Part shown: positions 33,356 through 42,788 of the stretch, piece after piece
How the letters are laid out: every line of letters starts with the position of its first letter
How positions within the stretch are numbered: position 1 is the stretch's first letter
Source: Pontibacillus marinus BH030004 = DSM 16465
Lineage (GTDB): Bacteria > Bacillota > Bacilli > Bacillales > BH030062
DNA length: 64,000 nt
Reading direction: 5' to 3'
NCBI RefSeq assembly: GCF_000425225.1
Contig: NZ_AULJ01000001.1
Span: 1 to 64,000 of the forward strand
Translations under genes and position numbers: made by a program
Notes under the pieces: model-generated
What the model was told of the DNA's origin: nothing
The model's input: the letters and a program-made list of their open reading frames with translations, nothing else
Database searches by the model: none

Positions 33356-34420
33356 TTATTCGTCTTGAAAAGAGGGTGTACTCGTATTCATCATCGCTTT
33401 TGCTCGATCAATCGCGCTTGAATCTTTTAGAAGATGCTTTACGTCTTTAAAGCTCACAAACGTTTTATTATTTGTGTCATACAAACGGAAGCGAATGGAT
33501 TCTAAGCTTGTTTTAAGCGTAATTGTCGTAACGTGTTGTAGTGGCGGTGTCGAGTCATGAGCATCCTGTAAATTATAGTTCGGTACGCGAGGGCTTAGGT
33601 GATGAACATGGTGATACCCAATGTTCCCTGAAACCCATTGTAGAACCTTCGGAAGCTTATAGAAGGAGCTGCCATCAACAGCGGCTCTTACAAACTCCCA
33701 CTCATCGTCATGTTCGTAATAAGAATCCTCAAATTGGTGCTGAACGTAGAATAACCAAATGCCTAATACGCCAGAAACGTATAGGATAGGAAGGTTCACG
33801 ATTAGGAAAGCTTCCCAGCCGATCGCCCAGATGAGTAATGCATAGATCCCTGCGATCGTAACATTCGTAAGATACGTGTTCATCTTTTCTTTACGCTTTA
33901 CACCTTTGTCATTAAAACGGTTTGCAACTAGGAACAAAAAGATCGGTCCTAAGCCGAACATAACAATAGGGTTGCGATAGAGTCTATATTTCAATCTGCC
34001 CCAGAATGAAGAGGCTAAATATTCATCGATTGTCATAGCCCAGATATCGCCTGTTCCACGTTTATCTAAGTTGCCACTCGTAGCATGGTGAACATTGTGT
34101 TCGCGTTTCCATTTTTCAAAAGGAAAGAGCGTAATGATGCCTGTGATCGTTCCGATAATTCGGTTTGCTTTTTTATGATTGGTAAAGGATTGGTGTGTAC
34201 AGTCATGGAATATGATAAATAGTCGAATGACGAACCCACCGGCTAACATAGCTGTTGGAATAGCCAGCCATACGGAAATCGATAAGCTTTGATAAGCAAG
34301 GTACCAAAGGATTAAAAAGGGAAGTACCGTGTTGATTAATTGTTTAACAGCTCTTTTATTATCAGGTTTTGCATAGGGAGCTACACTTTTATTTAATTCT
34401 TTCAGTTTTTGTTTATTCAT
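33356..34420 (-). CDS. des: Membrane phospholipid fatty acid desaturase Des (delta-5 type)
   Basis: The 354-residue integral membrane enzyme has the three histidine boxes that hold a di-iron centre: HDCTH (near 90), HNVHH (near 125) and HHVHH (near 275), with membrane segments between them. It introduces a cis double bond into acyl chains of phospholipids, restoring fluidity in the cold. ATG 34420 has AAGGAG upstream and is preferred to the longer frame starting at 34444. The two-component genes desK and desR follow, as in B. subtilis, and a palindrome upstream may be the DesR site. Confidence 0.92.
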   Translation of the reverse strand: MNKQKLKELNKSVAPYAKPDNKRAVKQLINTVLPFLILWYLAYQSLSISVWLAIPTAMLAGGFVIRLFIIFHDCTHQSFTNHKKANRIIGTITGIITLFPFEKWKREHNVHHATSGNLDKRGTGDIWAMTIDEYLASSFWGRLKYRLYRNPIVMFGLGPIFLFLVANRFNDKGVKRKEKMNTYLTNVTIAGIYALLIWAIGWEAFLIVNLPILYVSGVLGIWLFYVQHQFEDSYYEHDDEWEFVRAAVDGSSFYKLPKVLQWVSGNIGYHHVHHLSPRVPNYNLQDAHDSTPPLQHVTTITLKTSLESIRFRLYDTNNKTFVSFKDVKHLLKDSSAIDRAKAMMNTSTPSFQDE

Positions 34421-34514
34421 AGGTCGACTCCTTCTTATCAGCATTTAAATAGCTTATATATTCCATGATAGAGAAAGGCCGCTATGTTTTTAAGACATAA
34501 ACGTCAGGACTTAT

Positions 34515-34530
34515 ATATGACACTTGTCAT
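34515..34530. promoter_or_regulatory. Candidate DesR operator upstream of des
   Basis: TATGACA-CT-TGTCATA is a perfect 7-bp inverted repeat about 100 bp upstream of the des start, where DesR sites are expected. A NarL-type dimer site of this size fits. The assignment to DesR is inferred from position. Confidence 0.5.
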
Positions 34531-34634
34531 ACAACTAAGATATGGAAACTGACCGTCCAATGCCTCTCGTTAAACTAGCAACCTTTTGATACACTTTTCT
34601 TAAAGAGATAAATCGATCAAAGGGAGAGACCTAC

Positions 34635-35156
34635 ATGACATTACAATTCGTAAAATTAACGGAACCAAACGATACAATCGTCGAAGCGTTTAACCGCTGG
34701 GAAAACGATCCGAAGTTAGTACCTTTCACACGCCCAAGCAAAAACCAAGAAGAATTAGAACAACCAAAAGAAGTTACATTGGAAGGCTTAGAAAAACGTC
34801 TCTCAGACCATGATGTGTTTCTCATCTATCAGGATGACAAGCTAATTGGAGAAATGAACTACATGGTGAACCCAAGCCACCTTTATAAAAATGACGAAAA
34901 AACAGCTTGGATCGGGATCAACATCGGTGAACAAGAAGGGCGCGGAAAGGGAGTAGGGTATGACGCGATTCTATACATAGAAGAACAGATCAAAAATGCA
35001 GGTATTAACCGGGTTGAACTAGGTGTATTTGAGTTCAATGAACAGGCGCATAAGCTCTATCAAAAGCTTGGTTACAAGGAAATAACGCGGATCTCAGACC
35101 TAACCTATTGGGACGGCAAGATGTGGTGTGATATTCGTATGGAGAAGTATTTATAA
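34635..35156 (+). CDS. GNAT-family N-acetyltransferase
   Basis: The 173-residue protein has the acetyl-CoA loop in NIGEQEGRGKGVGYDAI (G-R-G-K-G-V-G, near residue 97) followed by motif B EFNEQAHKLYQKLGYKEI (near 135), as in RimJ/RimL- and YjcK-like acetyltransferases. It starts behind GGGAGAG. It probably acts on a small molecule or a protein N-terminus. Followed 17 bp later by an unknown anchored protein. Confidence 0.88.
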   Translation: MTLQFVKLTEPNDTIVEAFNRWENDPKLVPFTRPSKNQEELEQPKEVTLEGLEKRLSDHDVFLIYQDDKLIGEMNYMVNPSHLYKNDEKTAWIGINIGEQEGRGKGVGYDAILYIEEQIKNAGINRVELGVFEFNEQAHKLYQKLGYKEITRISDLTYWDGKMWCDIRMEKYL

Positions 35157-35173
35157 ATGAAGAAGGGGATTGA

Positions 35174-35647
35174 ATGAGGAAAAAGTTCTTTTGGGCGATC
35201 GGTATTCTTTTTGTCTTGTTTATTGGAACACTTTGGGGCATTGAGATCACCGATAAGCAAAAGTTACAAAAAGTAAGCGCTGAAGCTAGAGTCACTCAAA
35301 CATTATATGAACAGGTTGATCAAACCGTCACGATCATGAAGTCTTATGAAGAAGAAGTTATACCTAAGGAAGTGAAAGAATTAGGGGTTCATTCTTTAAA
35401 TACTACTCGTGATTTGTATATGAGGACCATCATAAGCTTAGATCCCAATTATGATGATCGTAAATATCGAACACTCTCGAATTGGATCGGTAAAGTTAAG
35501 TTTCTTATATCAAAGGAAAAGATAACGGATGAAGACCTCGAAACACTGGATGCTTATCGGGTGAAGATAAAGAAGTTCATGGAACAAAAGAACGAAACAT
35601 TAAATCAGTTAGAATATAAGGTGAATCACTATTGGTGGGATTCATAA
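35174..35647 (+). CDS. Membrane-anchored hypothetical protein
   Basis: A 157-residue protein with a single N-terminal membrane segment (residues 4-22, likely uncleaved anchor) and a helical, charged extracytoplasmic domain with no cysteines. It follows the GNAT gene by 17 bp and is preceded by AGAAGGGG. No family recognised. Compare the similar topology of the protein at 53457-53990. Confidence 0.65.
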   Translation: MRKKFFWAIGILFVLFIGTLWGIEITDKQKLQKVSAEARVTQTLYEQVDQTVTIMKSYEEEVIPKEVKELGVHSLNTTRDLYMRTIISLDPNYDDRKYRTLSNWIGKVKFLISKEKITDEDLETLDAYRVKIKKFMEQKNETLNQLEYKVNHYWWDS

Positions 35648-35760
35648 AACTATAACTCCTTCCTAATATCTTTGTGAGAGGCAACAGGAAAATAAACACA
35701 TAAAGTTAGTTGTTTAAATGTGAAATAATTAATGTATTAAATAATTAAAGGGGTATTCTG

Positions 35761-36207
35761 ATGAATGATAACCAAGAGGTAACTGTTAAGAAAGTTTATG
35801 AAGATTTAATAAAGGCTTGGAACGAACGTGATGCTGAAAGAATGTCAAATCTATTCACAGAGAGTGGCGAGAGTATAGGGTTTGATGGAAGTATTTCTAA
35901 AGGCCAAGAGCAGATTTTATCTCACTTAAAGCCCATATTTAGAGATTACCCAACTCCTCCATTTGTTAGCAAAATAAAAGAAGTAAAGTTTATTGGAAAT
36001 TATACAGCTATTTTAAGAGGGATTGCCGGTATGATTCCGCCTAATGAATCTGATATAAATCCGGATTTGAATACTCACCATACTTTAGTTCTAGAACTGA
36101 AGGAAGATGAGTGGAAGATAGAATTATTTCAAAATACACCTGCGCACTTTCATGGCAGACCTGAATTAGTTGATCAGATGACTAATGAACTGAGAAATCT
36201 AATATAA
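35761..36207 (+). CDS. SnoaL/NTF2-like protein (DUF4440 type)
   Basis: A 148-residue single-domain protein with the NTF2-like cone fold: a first helix KKVYEDLIKAWNERDAERMSNLF followed by strands ending in HHTLVLELKEDEWKIELFQNTP. Such SgcJ/EcaC- or YybH-like proteins bind or transform small molecules, but many have no known function. It starts behind AAAGGGG and ends well before the next gene. Confidence 0.78.
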   Translation: MNDNQEVTVKKVYEDLIKAWNERDAERMSNLFTESGESIGFDGSISKGQEQILSHLKPIFRDYPTPPFVSKIKEVKFIGNYTAILRGIAGMIPPNESDINPDLNTHHTLVLELKEDEWKIELFQNTPAHFHGRPELVDQMTNELRNLI

Positions 36208-36288
36208 AGGTGTGCTTAAAAGGTCAGCATTTATTTAATGCTCGCTTTTGTGTGAAATAAGTGGGGAATAAAAACAGAACATTAGTAG

Positions 36289-36312
36289 GCCAACAGTTAT
36301 TGTTGGCTTATT
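36289..36312 (+). terminator. Probable terminator upstream of the HEAT-like gene
   Basis: GCCAACA and TGTTGGC pair around GTTAT, followed by TTATTCTT. It likely ends the transcript of the NTF2-like gene. Confidence 0.6.
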
Positions 36313-36347
36313 CTTACTCTGAAAAATAAATCTTAGGGGGTGTTCCT

Positions 36348-36893
36348 ATGGATGATACAATTAAGTCTTATTTTGTAAATCTTGAAGCGAAAGATAAAAA
36401 TTTACAATATGAAGCATTTCAGAATATCATACATGCAACCAAAGAAAGCGTAGACTGGTCTTATGAAGTATGGGATCAATTGATAGGTTGGCTTACTGAT
36501 CACGATAATCACCGTAGAGCTAGAGCTGGACAGTTTCTTTCTGCTTTAGCAATCAGTGACCCTGAAAAACGGATGCTTCATGATTTCCCGGCGTTATGGG
36601 AAGTAACGAAAGATTCAAAATTTGTAACTGCTCGCCATACTATACAATCAATTTGGAAAGTAGGTTTAGCAGGGCATGAACAAAGAGAAATGCTTCTCAA
36701 TCATTTTATTGATAGGTTTAAAAATGGTATGGACGAAAAAAATTATACCCTGATTCGATACGATATGATTGTGGGTTTAAGAAAGTTATATGATGAAGTA
36801 AAAGATGAGCAAATTAAGGAAATAGCAATGGATTTGATTGAGTACGAACAAGATAGTAAATATCAAAAGAAATATATGTCTGCTTGGAAATAA
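36348..36893 (+). CDS. HEAT-repeat-like helical protein
   Basis: The 181-residue all-helical protein reads as about four to five HEAT-type helix pairs (for example DHDNHRRARAGQFLSALAIS and DSKFVTARHTIQSIWKVGLAG). This suits a small adaptor or DNA-glycosylase-related ALK-type scaffold, but no catalytic motif is visible. It starts behind GGGGGTG. Function unknown. Confidence 0.65.
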   Translation: MDDTIKSYFVNLEAKDKNLQYEAFQNIIHATKESVDWSYEVWDQLIGWLTDHDNHRRARAGQFLSALAISDPEKRMLHDFPALWEVTKDSKFVTARHTIQSIWKVGLAGHEQREMLLNHFIDRFKNGMDEKNYTLIRYDMIVGLRKLYDEVKDEQIKEIAMDLIEYEQDSKYQKKYMSAWK

Positions 36894-36960
36894 GGGACTT
36901 GAAAAAGAATTGCTTAAAAAGTCTTTTGAAATAGAGAACTAAAAAGGAGCTTCAGTTTCT

Positions 36961-36992
36961 AAAAAGAAGCCACAGCACTATGCTGAAGCTTC
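36961..36992 (-). terminator. Terminator of the secreted protein gene
   Basis: On the minus strand GAAGC-TTC-AGCA and TGCT-GTG-GCTTC pair and are followed by TTTTT, 7 bp after the stop codon. Confidence 0.75.
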
Positions 36993-36998
36993 TCTAGT

Positions 36999-37643
36999 TT
37001 ATTTTTTAAATGTCTCTGGAAACTGTTTTACGACTCCTTCAGAAATCGCATCTGCCATTAAAATTATATGAGTCATCCCGTCATCGATCGCAACAATTCT
37101 TTCATCCCATTCTTTTTCTAAACTTGCTTTTAAGTCATCTGTTACCAATTCTAAATGGATATATAGCATTTCTTTTAAATCTTCATTTTTTAAATGGGGA
37201 TTGGCACCACTAAGGAAAGCAGCAATATCATCAGCATTTTGGTACCAGTCTTTGTTAAGCTTATCCATCATTTTTTCGTTCCCATTTTTAGCGGCATCTA
37301 CGATTTTACCAGCTATAACGATATGTTCTTTTAGCAAATCCGTAAGCTTGTTCCCTGCTTTCTCTCCATACAGGGGCTTAATTGCATTTCCTATATCCTC
37401 CTGATTCCTTAGAAGCCTTGATAGCACTTCCTTTTGGTCCTCAGCTCCCGCTGTTGTTGCGCTTGTAATATAATTGCTTGTCCACAACACATGATCAATC
37501 CAAAGTCTTCTGAATTCATTTTTGAACTTTACCTCTGATTGACTAATACCTCGTTCCTTTGTTTTACCATCGACACTAATTGCCCCTGGTAAGGTGTTGA
37601 GCATAAATACTAAAATTACCGTCATAAACATTAACTTTTTCAT
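36999..37643 (-). CDS. Secreted helical protein of unknown function
   Basis: A 214-residue precursor with a cleavable signal peptide (MKKLMFMTVILVFMLNTLPGA). The mature protein is all-helical with two similar segments, FRRLWIDHVLWTSNYITSAT and YIHLELVTDDLKASLEKEWDE, spaced like a four-helix-bundle repeat. ATG 37643 is preferred because GGAAGGAGTAT precedes it. The LWxDHVxWT pattern is shared with other Bacillus hypothetical proteins. Monocistronic. Confidence 0.68.
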   Translation of the reverse strand: MKKLMFMTVILVFMLNTLPGAISVDGKTKERGISQSEVKFKNEFRRLWIDHVLWTSNYITSATTAGAEDQKEVLSRLLRNQEDIGNAIKPLYGEKAGNKLTDLLKEHIVIAGKIVDAAKNGNEKMMDKLNKDWYQNADDIAAFLSGANPHLKNEDLKEMLYIHLELVTDDLKASLEKEWDERIVAIDDGMTHIILMADAISEGVVKQFPETFKK

Positions 37644-37860
37644 CCGATATACTCCTTCCAAAATAAAAGTTCCTTCTTATTATTGTTTTATGAAGTTTTT
37701 TCATTCGTTAAAGTCATGCAAAATCCAATTATTCAGCTTTTGTAAGCGTTTGTTTAATAACCTGTTATCCAAATGTTACCGAATCGTAACTGAAATATAA
37801 GATTCTAAAGCTTAATAGAAAGGAATAGATAAGTAAGCTACAAAAATATGCTTTGAAAGG

Positions 37861-38286
37861 GTGAAGGATGATGTTTCAAAAATTGTTATTGCATTTGATG
37901 GAACAGAAGGAAGCTTAGAAGCCCTTGATTATGCTGCAAAACTAGGAAATCCACAGGAAACTGAAATGACTGTTGTGCATGTTGTTAAAGATACAAAAGT
38001 AGATTCCCCTAATCAAGGTGCGGGTCTATATCCTATTATTAATGAGAGTAATGATCCAGCTATAGCTCAAGCAAGGTCACGTTTAAGAGAGAACAATTTA
38101 TCAGCTAATTTTCTTGTTTTAGAAGGAAAGCCGGCTAAAAAGATATGTGAATATGCTGAACGGCAAAATGCTGATGTCATTGTCATTGGGAGTAGAGGAG
38201 TTAGTGGATATAAGAGGTTCATGATTGGGAGTATAAGTGAGAAAGTTGCAAAAGAGGCTGAGGTCCCAGTGTTCATAGTGAAATAG
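37861..38286 (+). CDS. Universal stress protein (UspA family)
   Basis: The 141-residue protein has the Usp fold: KIVIAFDGTEGSLEALDYAAKL at the start and the ATP-binding motif GSRGVSGYKRFMIGSISEKVAKEAEVPVFIVK at the end (G-x2-G-x9-G-S pattern, beginning near residue 112). It is therefore likely an ATP-binding Usp. GTG 37861 is used; GAAAGG is very close to it, so the start is slightly uncertain. Stress-linked expression is inferred. Confidence 0.88.
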   Translation: MKDDVSKIVIAFDGTEGSLEALDYAAKLGNPQETEMTVVHVVKDTKVDSPNQGAGLYPIINESNDPAIAQARSRLRENNLSANFLVLEGKPAKKICEYAERQNADVIVIGSRGVSGYKRFMIGSISEKVAKEAEVPVFIVK

Positions 38287-38384
38287 GTTGAGAAATAAGA
38301 AAGGCCAAGACAGACTTATTCCATCCAACTCATGATTCATACAGATAAACTTCGATACAAAACAGTCAAATTTAATCTGATCAT

Positions 38385-38425
38385 CCCAATTTCTTTTGGT
38401 TCTAACTAAGAAATTGGGATATTTT
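38385..38425. terminator. Hairpin between the Usp gene and the germination operon
   Basis: CCCAATTTCTT and AAGAAATTGGG pair over 11 bp with a 12-nt loop, followed by an AT-rich tail. It may end the Usp transcript. Confidence 0.5.
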
Positions 38426-38553
38426 AATCCAAAAAATTTTAAAAGTGAGTTTACAAGAAACAATTCATTTATGTTTAACTCTTCCTCATCTTGTTTAAAT
38501 TTCCTCGTCTTGTAAAGAATGAAAAGGAAATACAAATGAAGGAGGGGATTCTT

Positions 38554-40077
38554 TTGGGCTTTAGGTTTTTCAATCGTCAAAGAACAGAAACAGGATTTAA
38601 AGAAAACGATAATAATATGCTGCTTTCTAAACAATTGGACGCTAATACTAGAGAGCTAACAGAGTTGTTTGAACAGCCATTGAATGATGATTTTGTTAAT
38701 CGGGCTGTGAATATAAAAACGCTTGATAAAAAGGCAAGGATTTTCTTCATTAATGAGCTTGTCGACCCAAAAGTTATTGAAGAGTTCATTTTATCCCCCC
38801 TAACAAGTAAACAAACGGATCCGCAAAAAGAAATGAAATCGACTTTAAAGGAACTCTTACCAATTAAGGAGTTCAAAGTGGCTACTGAACTTTCAGATTG
38901 TGTTAAGGGAATTAATAACGGCAACACCTTACTCCTAATAGAAGGGAGCGAACAAGGCTTTCTTTTAGATACAACGAAGCTTGAGCACCGAAATATTGAT
39001 AAGCCACAGAGTGAGGTTGTTATAAAAGGGGCTAATGAAGGGTTTGTTGAATCCGTTTCAGTTAATAAATCCTTGATTCGCAAACAGCTTAGATATGAAA
39101 AGTTAGTCACAGAAAAGGTTCAATTAAAGACTCGGGCGAATAATACCGTTTCGCTTATGTATGTAAGTGACTTAGTAAATGAAGGTGTCGTGGAAGATGT
39201 GAAGAGCCGTCTCGATCGTATCGAGGTGGATAACATTGAAAATATAGCCCTTTTAGAGCAACATCTGGAGGAAAGACCGTATTCCTTAGTCCCGTCAATT
39301 TTATACACTGAAAGGCCGGACAGAGCTGTTTCCTACATGTTAGAGGGGCATGTTGTGTTGCTCACAGAGAATTCTCCTGCTTGTTTAGTAGTACCTGTTA
39401 CATTTTGGTCTTTTTTTCATACTGCAGAAGACAGTTATCAACGTTGGGCTTATGCAAACTTTATACGTTTTGTACGTATGTTTGCGTTTTTTATTGCAAT
39501 CGTTACGCCTTCGTTGTATGTGGCAATAACCAACTACCATATTGAGATGTTACCGACAGACTTGGCATTAGCCATTGCAGCAAAGAGAGAGACGATCCCT
39601 TTTCCTGCGATTATTGAAGTTTTAATTATGGAAGCATCTTTTGAATTGTTAAGGGAGGCTGGCGTTCGTGTGCCTTCGCCCATTGGACCCACGATTGGGA
39701 TTGTAGGTGCCTTAATCCTAGGACAAGCTGCTGTTGAAGCGAACATCGTAAGTCCAATTATGGTGATCATCATTGCCATCACGGGTTTAGCATCATTTGC
39801 TATACCAGATAACAGCTTGGGATTTATGGCACGAATCATAAGGTTCGGTGTGTTATTTTTAGCGGCTATACTTGGTCTATTTGGTATTGCGATAGGCATT
39901 ATTTTAGGATTGGCTTATTTGGTATCCATACGTTCATTTGGAGTGCCTTTTCTTTCACCAGCGGCACCTTCAAATAAATCGTCTGGTGATCTTTTAGTAA
40001 GAAGGACAATACGTAATCAATGGTTCCGTCCTAAAAATATAAAACCTCAAGACGTTAAACGAAAAGGAGGGGGATGA
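38554..40077 (+). CDS. Spore germination receptor subunit A (GerAA family)
   Basis: The 507-residue protein matches the GerA family: a hydrophilic N-terminal domain (about residues 1-265), about five membrane segments with VLIMEASFELLREAGVRVP and GPTIGIVGALILGQAAV, and a short tail. TTG 38554 is chosen because AAGGAGGGG is exactly placed for it. In spores it sits in the inner membrane and senses nutrients together with B and C subunits. It begins a four-gene operon. The germinant is unknown. Confidence 0.9.
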   Translation: MGFRFFNRQRTETGFKENDNNMLLSKQLDANTRELTELFEQPLNDDFVNRAVNIKTLDKKARIFFINELVDPKVIEEFILSPLTSKQTDPQKEMKSTLKELLPIKEFKVATELSDCVKGINNGNTLLLIEGSEQGFLLDTTKLEHRNIDKPQSEVVIKGANEGFVESVSVNKSLIRKQLRYEKLVTEKVQLKTRANNTVSLMYVSDLVNEGVVEDVKSRLDRIEVDNIENIALLEQHLEERPYSLVPSILYTERPDRAVSYMLEGHVVLLTENSPACLVVPVTFWSFFHTAEDSYQRWAYANFIRFVRMFAFFIAIVTPSLYVAITNYHIEMLPTDLALAIAAKRETIPFPAIIEVLIMEASFELLREAGVRVPSPIGPTIGIVGALILGQAAVEANIVSPIMVIIIAITGLASFAIPDNSLGFMARIIRFGVLFLAAILGLFGIAIGIILGLAYLVSIRSFGVPFLSPAAPSNKSSGDLLVRRTIRNQWFRPKNIKPQDVKRKGGG

Positions 40078-40078
40078 T

Positions 40079-41167
40079 GTGGATAATCGTTATAAACTTG
40101 GGACCCGAGAAATGCTAGCGATTATATTACTATCCATAGGTACGAAGTTTACAGACTATACACCTGACCTCTTATTTATGAAGACCTTTATGTCTGCTTG
40201 GATGGTTCCTTTAATTTCTGCAGGTATTTTCTTTTTACCGCTTTTCTTGTTAGTAAGGTTATTAAATACGTACCAAATGTCCCTTACAGATTTAGTTAAG
40301 AATTTAATGGGGAAGTATGTAGGGACTGTACTCTGTTTGTTCCTATTTTTATTTTCCTTAATTGGAACATCACTTCTCATTAATAATTATTCACATATTA
40401 TAGTCACGTTGTATTTTCCTCAGTCACCTAAAGGATTTATCCAATTCGTGCTTATACTCGTTTGTTTCTTAATTGCCTATGGTGGAGCTTACACAATAGG
40501 AAGAACAGCATGGATGATCTTACTGTTTATCAAGATCACACTTCTTATCTTGCTTGTGTTAGCTTTCTCAGTTGAGTTAAACACGGCTTACATTTTTCCT
40601 CTTTTTGGTGAGGGGGTAGATGTTCTGTTGAAAGAAAGTTTTTTATATAGTTCGATTTTTGTAGAGTGTATGCTTTTAGCCACCCTGATTCCTTATATGA
40701 AGAAAACGAAGTATTACTCAAAAGCAGCTCTGATTGGTATAGGTATTGTAGCTATCGAAATTTCTTTGTTTTTCTTCTACTATATCATCATGTTTGATGC
40801 ATCCGTTTATAACATGACCTTACCTTTTCAACATATGACTCGTACGGTTCGGCTCGGGAGGTTTATCTCCAATACGGAGGGTTATTTTCTATTTGGATGG
40901 CTCTTAGCATCTTTTGTGAAATATGCAATGTATTTATTTGTTACAACATCCCTTTATAGCCAGACATTTAAAATCAAATCCACTAGGTCTCTTTTATTAC
41001 CAGTAACTGTCCTTGTCTATTTGCTTGGTATGTTACCTGAAAACGCGATCAAAGGTAATCTTTTATATCGTGATGTGAATTTATATATTGGTTCATTCTT
41101 TTTTGTAGCCTTACCATTTGTATTGTGGTTGTTTTCACTTCGAAAAAAAGCGAGTGGTTCGTCATGA
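40079..41167 (+). CDS. Spore germination receptor subunit B (GerAB, spore permease family)
   Basis: The 362-residue protein has ten membrane segments and belongs to the APC-superfamily spore permeases. It starts at GTG 40079 one base after subunit A's stop codon, behind AAAGGAGGGGG. In B. subtilis GerAB and its paralogues bind the amino acid germinant, so specificity of this receptor likely lies here. The gene overlaps the next one by ATGA. Confidence 0.9.
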   Translation: MDNRYKLGTREMLAIILLSIGTKFTDYTPDLLFMKTFMSAWMVPLISAGIFFLPLFLLVRLLNTYQMSLTDLVKNLMGKYVGTVLCLFLFLFSLIGTSLLINNYSHIIVTLYFPQSPKGFIQFVLILVCFLIAYGGAYTIGRTAWMILLFIKITLLILLVLAFSVELNTAYIFPLFGEGVDVLLKESFLYSSIFVECMLLATLIPYMKKTKYYSKAALIGIGIVAIEISLFFFYYIIMFDASVYNMTLPFQHMTRTVRLGRFISNTEGYFLFGWLLASFVKYAMYLFVTTSLYSQTFKIKSTRSLLLPVTVLVYLLGMLPENAIKGNLLYRDVNLYIGSFFFVALPFVLWLFSLRKKASGSS

Positions 41168-42408
41168 AAAAATGGCTAGTTATTCCTATTCTCCTTATAA
41201 CATTAACCGGTTGTTGGGATAGGGATGAAATTGAAGAAGAGGCATTTGTTGTCGCGATAGGGTTAGATGAGTCGGAGTCGGGAAATGGCCTTCTCATTAC
41301 ATATCAGATCGCCAACCCTCAGGCTGGTATACCAAATACAGGTGGAAGAAAAGAAAAGAGTTCTATTATAACGACATTTAATGCTCCCAATTTTTTAACA
41401 GCTAGAGATTTAGCAAATGCGTACATAGCAAGAAAAATCAATTTTTCACATGCAAAAACAATTGTGATGAGTGAAGCTCTTGCTAAAAAAAAGGAAGGGT
41501 ATAAATATTTGACTGCAGGCTTGAGAGATAGTGGGATTAGAAGAGATATTAAATTAATTGTCTCAAGGGAAAAAGCTTCTGAGTTCATTCATAATAACAA
41601 TCCTATGCTAGAAACAAGACCTCATAAATTTTTTGACTTAATTGCTGGGAGATGGAAAGAAACTGGACTTGTCCCTTTTTCGAATATGATGAAATTCATT
41701 CAAAAATTTGAAAAGAAAGAAGATGGCTTTTTGGCGATATATGCTTCAACCAATGAGTATAAGGAAAATAAAGAAGGGAATGAAGACGATTATTTACCTG
41801 GACAAATTAATCGTCAAGGTGGAGCAAACCCTGCTGAGCTAATCGGGAGTGCTGTTTTTAAAAACGGTTTGATGGTAGGGACTTTGACAGGAGAAGAAAC
41901 GCGTTTTGCTATGATCTTAAGACAGCGTTCTGAAACGAAGTATATGGGATCGACATTTCCTGATCCAGTCAATCCTGAATATCGAGTCGCAGCGAAGTTA
42001 AATAAGCACTTAGCAACAAATGTTAAGATGCATACAAAAAAAGACCCTTTAGTCATCGATGTTCACATCCCTCTAAGTTTAGAAGTTCATGGGATTCCAA
42101 GTGGAGTGAACTACGTTACCAATAAGGAAAAACAAGAGCTGCTTAGAAACGCGATTAAAACTGATTTAGAAGAAAAGTTTCATTCGTTAATAAAGAAAAG
42201 CCAAGAAGAGTATGGTGTGAATCTGTTTAATTGGTCACATGTGGCGAGGAGAAACTTTCTCAATCTACCAGAGTACAAGGCATTTAACTTGAGTAAAAAA
42301 TATCCTAAGGCAAAAGTAAATGTCAACGTTGAAGTGATATTTACTGGATTTGGGATAAAACTAAATCCACACAACTATCAAGATGCAAAAAGGCAAGGGG
42401 AATTTTAA
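41164..42408 (+). CDS. Spore germination receptor subunit C (GerAC family lipoprotein)
   Basis: The 414-residue precursor begins MKKWLVIPILLITLTGCWDR, a lipoprotein signal with lipobox LTGC and the W-D-R-x-E-I-E-E start typical of GerC proteins. The mature protein follows the family through residue 390, including DIKLIVSREKASEFI. ATG 41164 overlaps the GerAB stop codon, so the longer frame from 41125 is rejected. Completes the receptor A-B-C set. Confidence 0.92.
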   Translation: MKKWLVIPILLITLTGCWDRDEIEEEAFVVAIGLDESESGNGLLITYQIANPQAGIPNTGGRKEKSSIITTFNAPNFLTARDLANAYIARKINFSHAKTIVMSEALAKKKEGYKYLTAGLRDSGIRRDIKLIVSREKASEFIHNNNPMLETRPHKFFDLIAGRWKETGLVPFSNMMKFIQKFEKKEDGFLAIYASTNEYKENKEGNEDDYLPGQINRQGGANPAELIGSAVFKNGLMVGTLTGEETRFAMILRQRSETKYMGSTFPDPVNPEYRVAAKLNKHLATNVKMHTKKDPLVIDVHIPLSLEVHGIPSGVNYVTNKEKQELLRNAIKTDLEEKFHSLIKKSQEEYGVNLFNWSHVARRNFLNLPEYKAFNLSKKYPKAKVNVNVEVIFTGFGIKLNPHNYQDAKRQGEF

Positions 42409-42590
42409 TGGCGGAGTGGTTCATCTATATCGTATCGCTTGTCATCTCCTTATTGAGTGTTTGGGAATCTCGGGTGCTATGGAAAAGCGGTAATAAATCT
42501 GGTAGTGTCGCAACCTGTTTCCTTAGTTTATCGATCATTATGATTATTGTGTTACTTATATTGGAAGTGAAAATTAGTGGTTTATTTTAA
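42408..42590 (+). CDS. Small two-span membrane protein, candidate germination receptor D subunit
   Basis: A 60-residue protein with two membrane segments (about 4-21 and 34-56) separated by a short basic loop (LWKSGNKSGS). Its ATG overlaps the subunit C stop codon (TAATG), so translation is coupled and it is the last gene of the operon before a strong terminator. Size, topology and location match the D-type accessory subunits reported for some GerA operons (gerKD, gerUD, gerVD). Confidence 0.72.
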   Translation: MAEWFIYIVSLVISLLSVWESRVLWKSGNKSGSVATCFLSLSIIMIIVLLILEVKISGLF

Positions 42591-42603
42591 AGTGTTAATT
42601 GAC

Positions 42604-42640
42604 AAGACGCAAATTCTTTAAAAGAATTTGCGTCTTTTTG
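42604..42640 (+). terminator. Strong terminator of the germination operon
   Basis: AAGACGCAAATTCTTT and AAAGAATTTGCGTCTT pair over about 15 bp and run into TTTTT. The following 150 bp (42641-42788) show no gene. Confidence 0.93.
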
Positions 42641-42788
42641 GTGATACTAAAAAAGGGTTAAGAATCAATGATAAAATATAAATGAATTAAATTAAGAAAT
42701 GAGGTCAAGATGGAAAATGTGATATCTTTTTTGTGTATAATATTAGTAAAATGGGATGCTTAAAATAAATTTTAAAAATCAAAAACAT

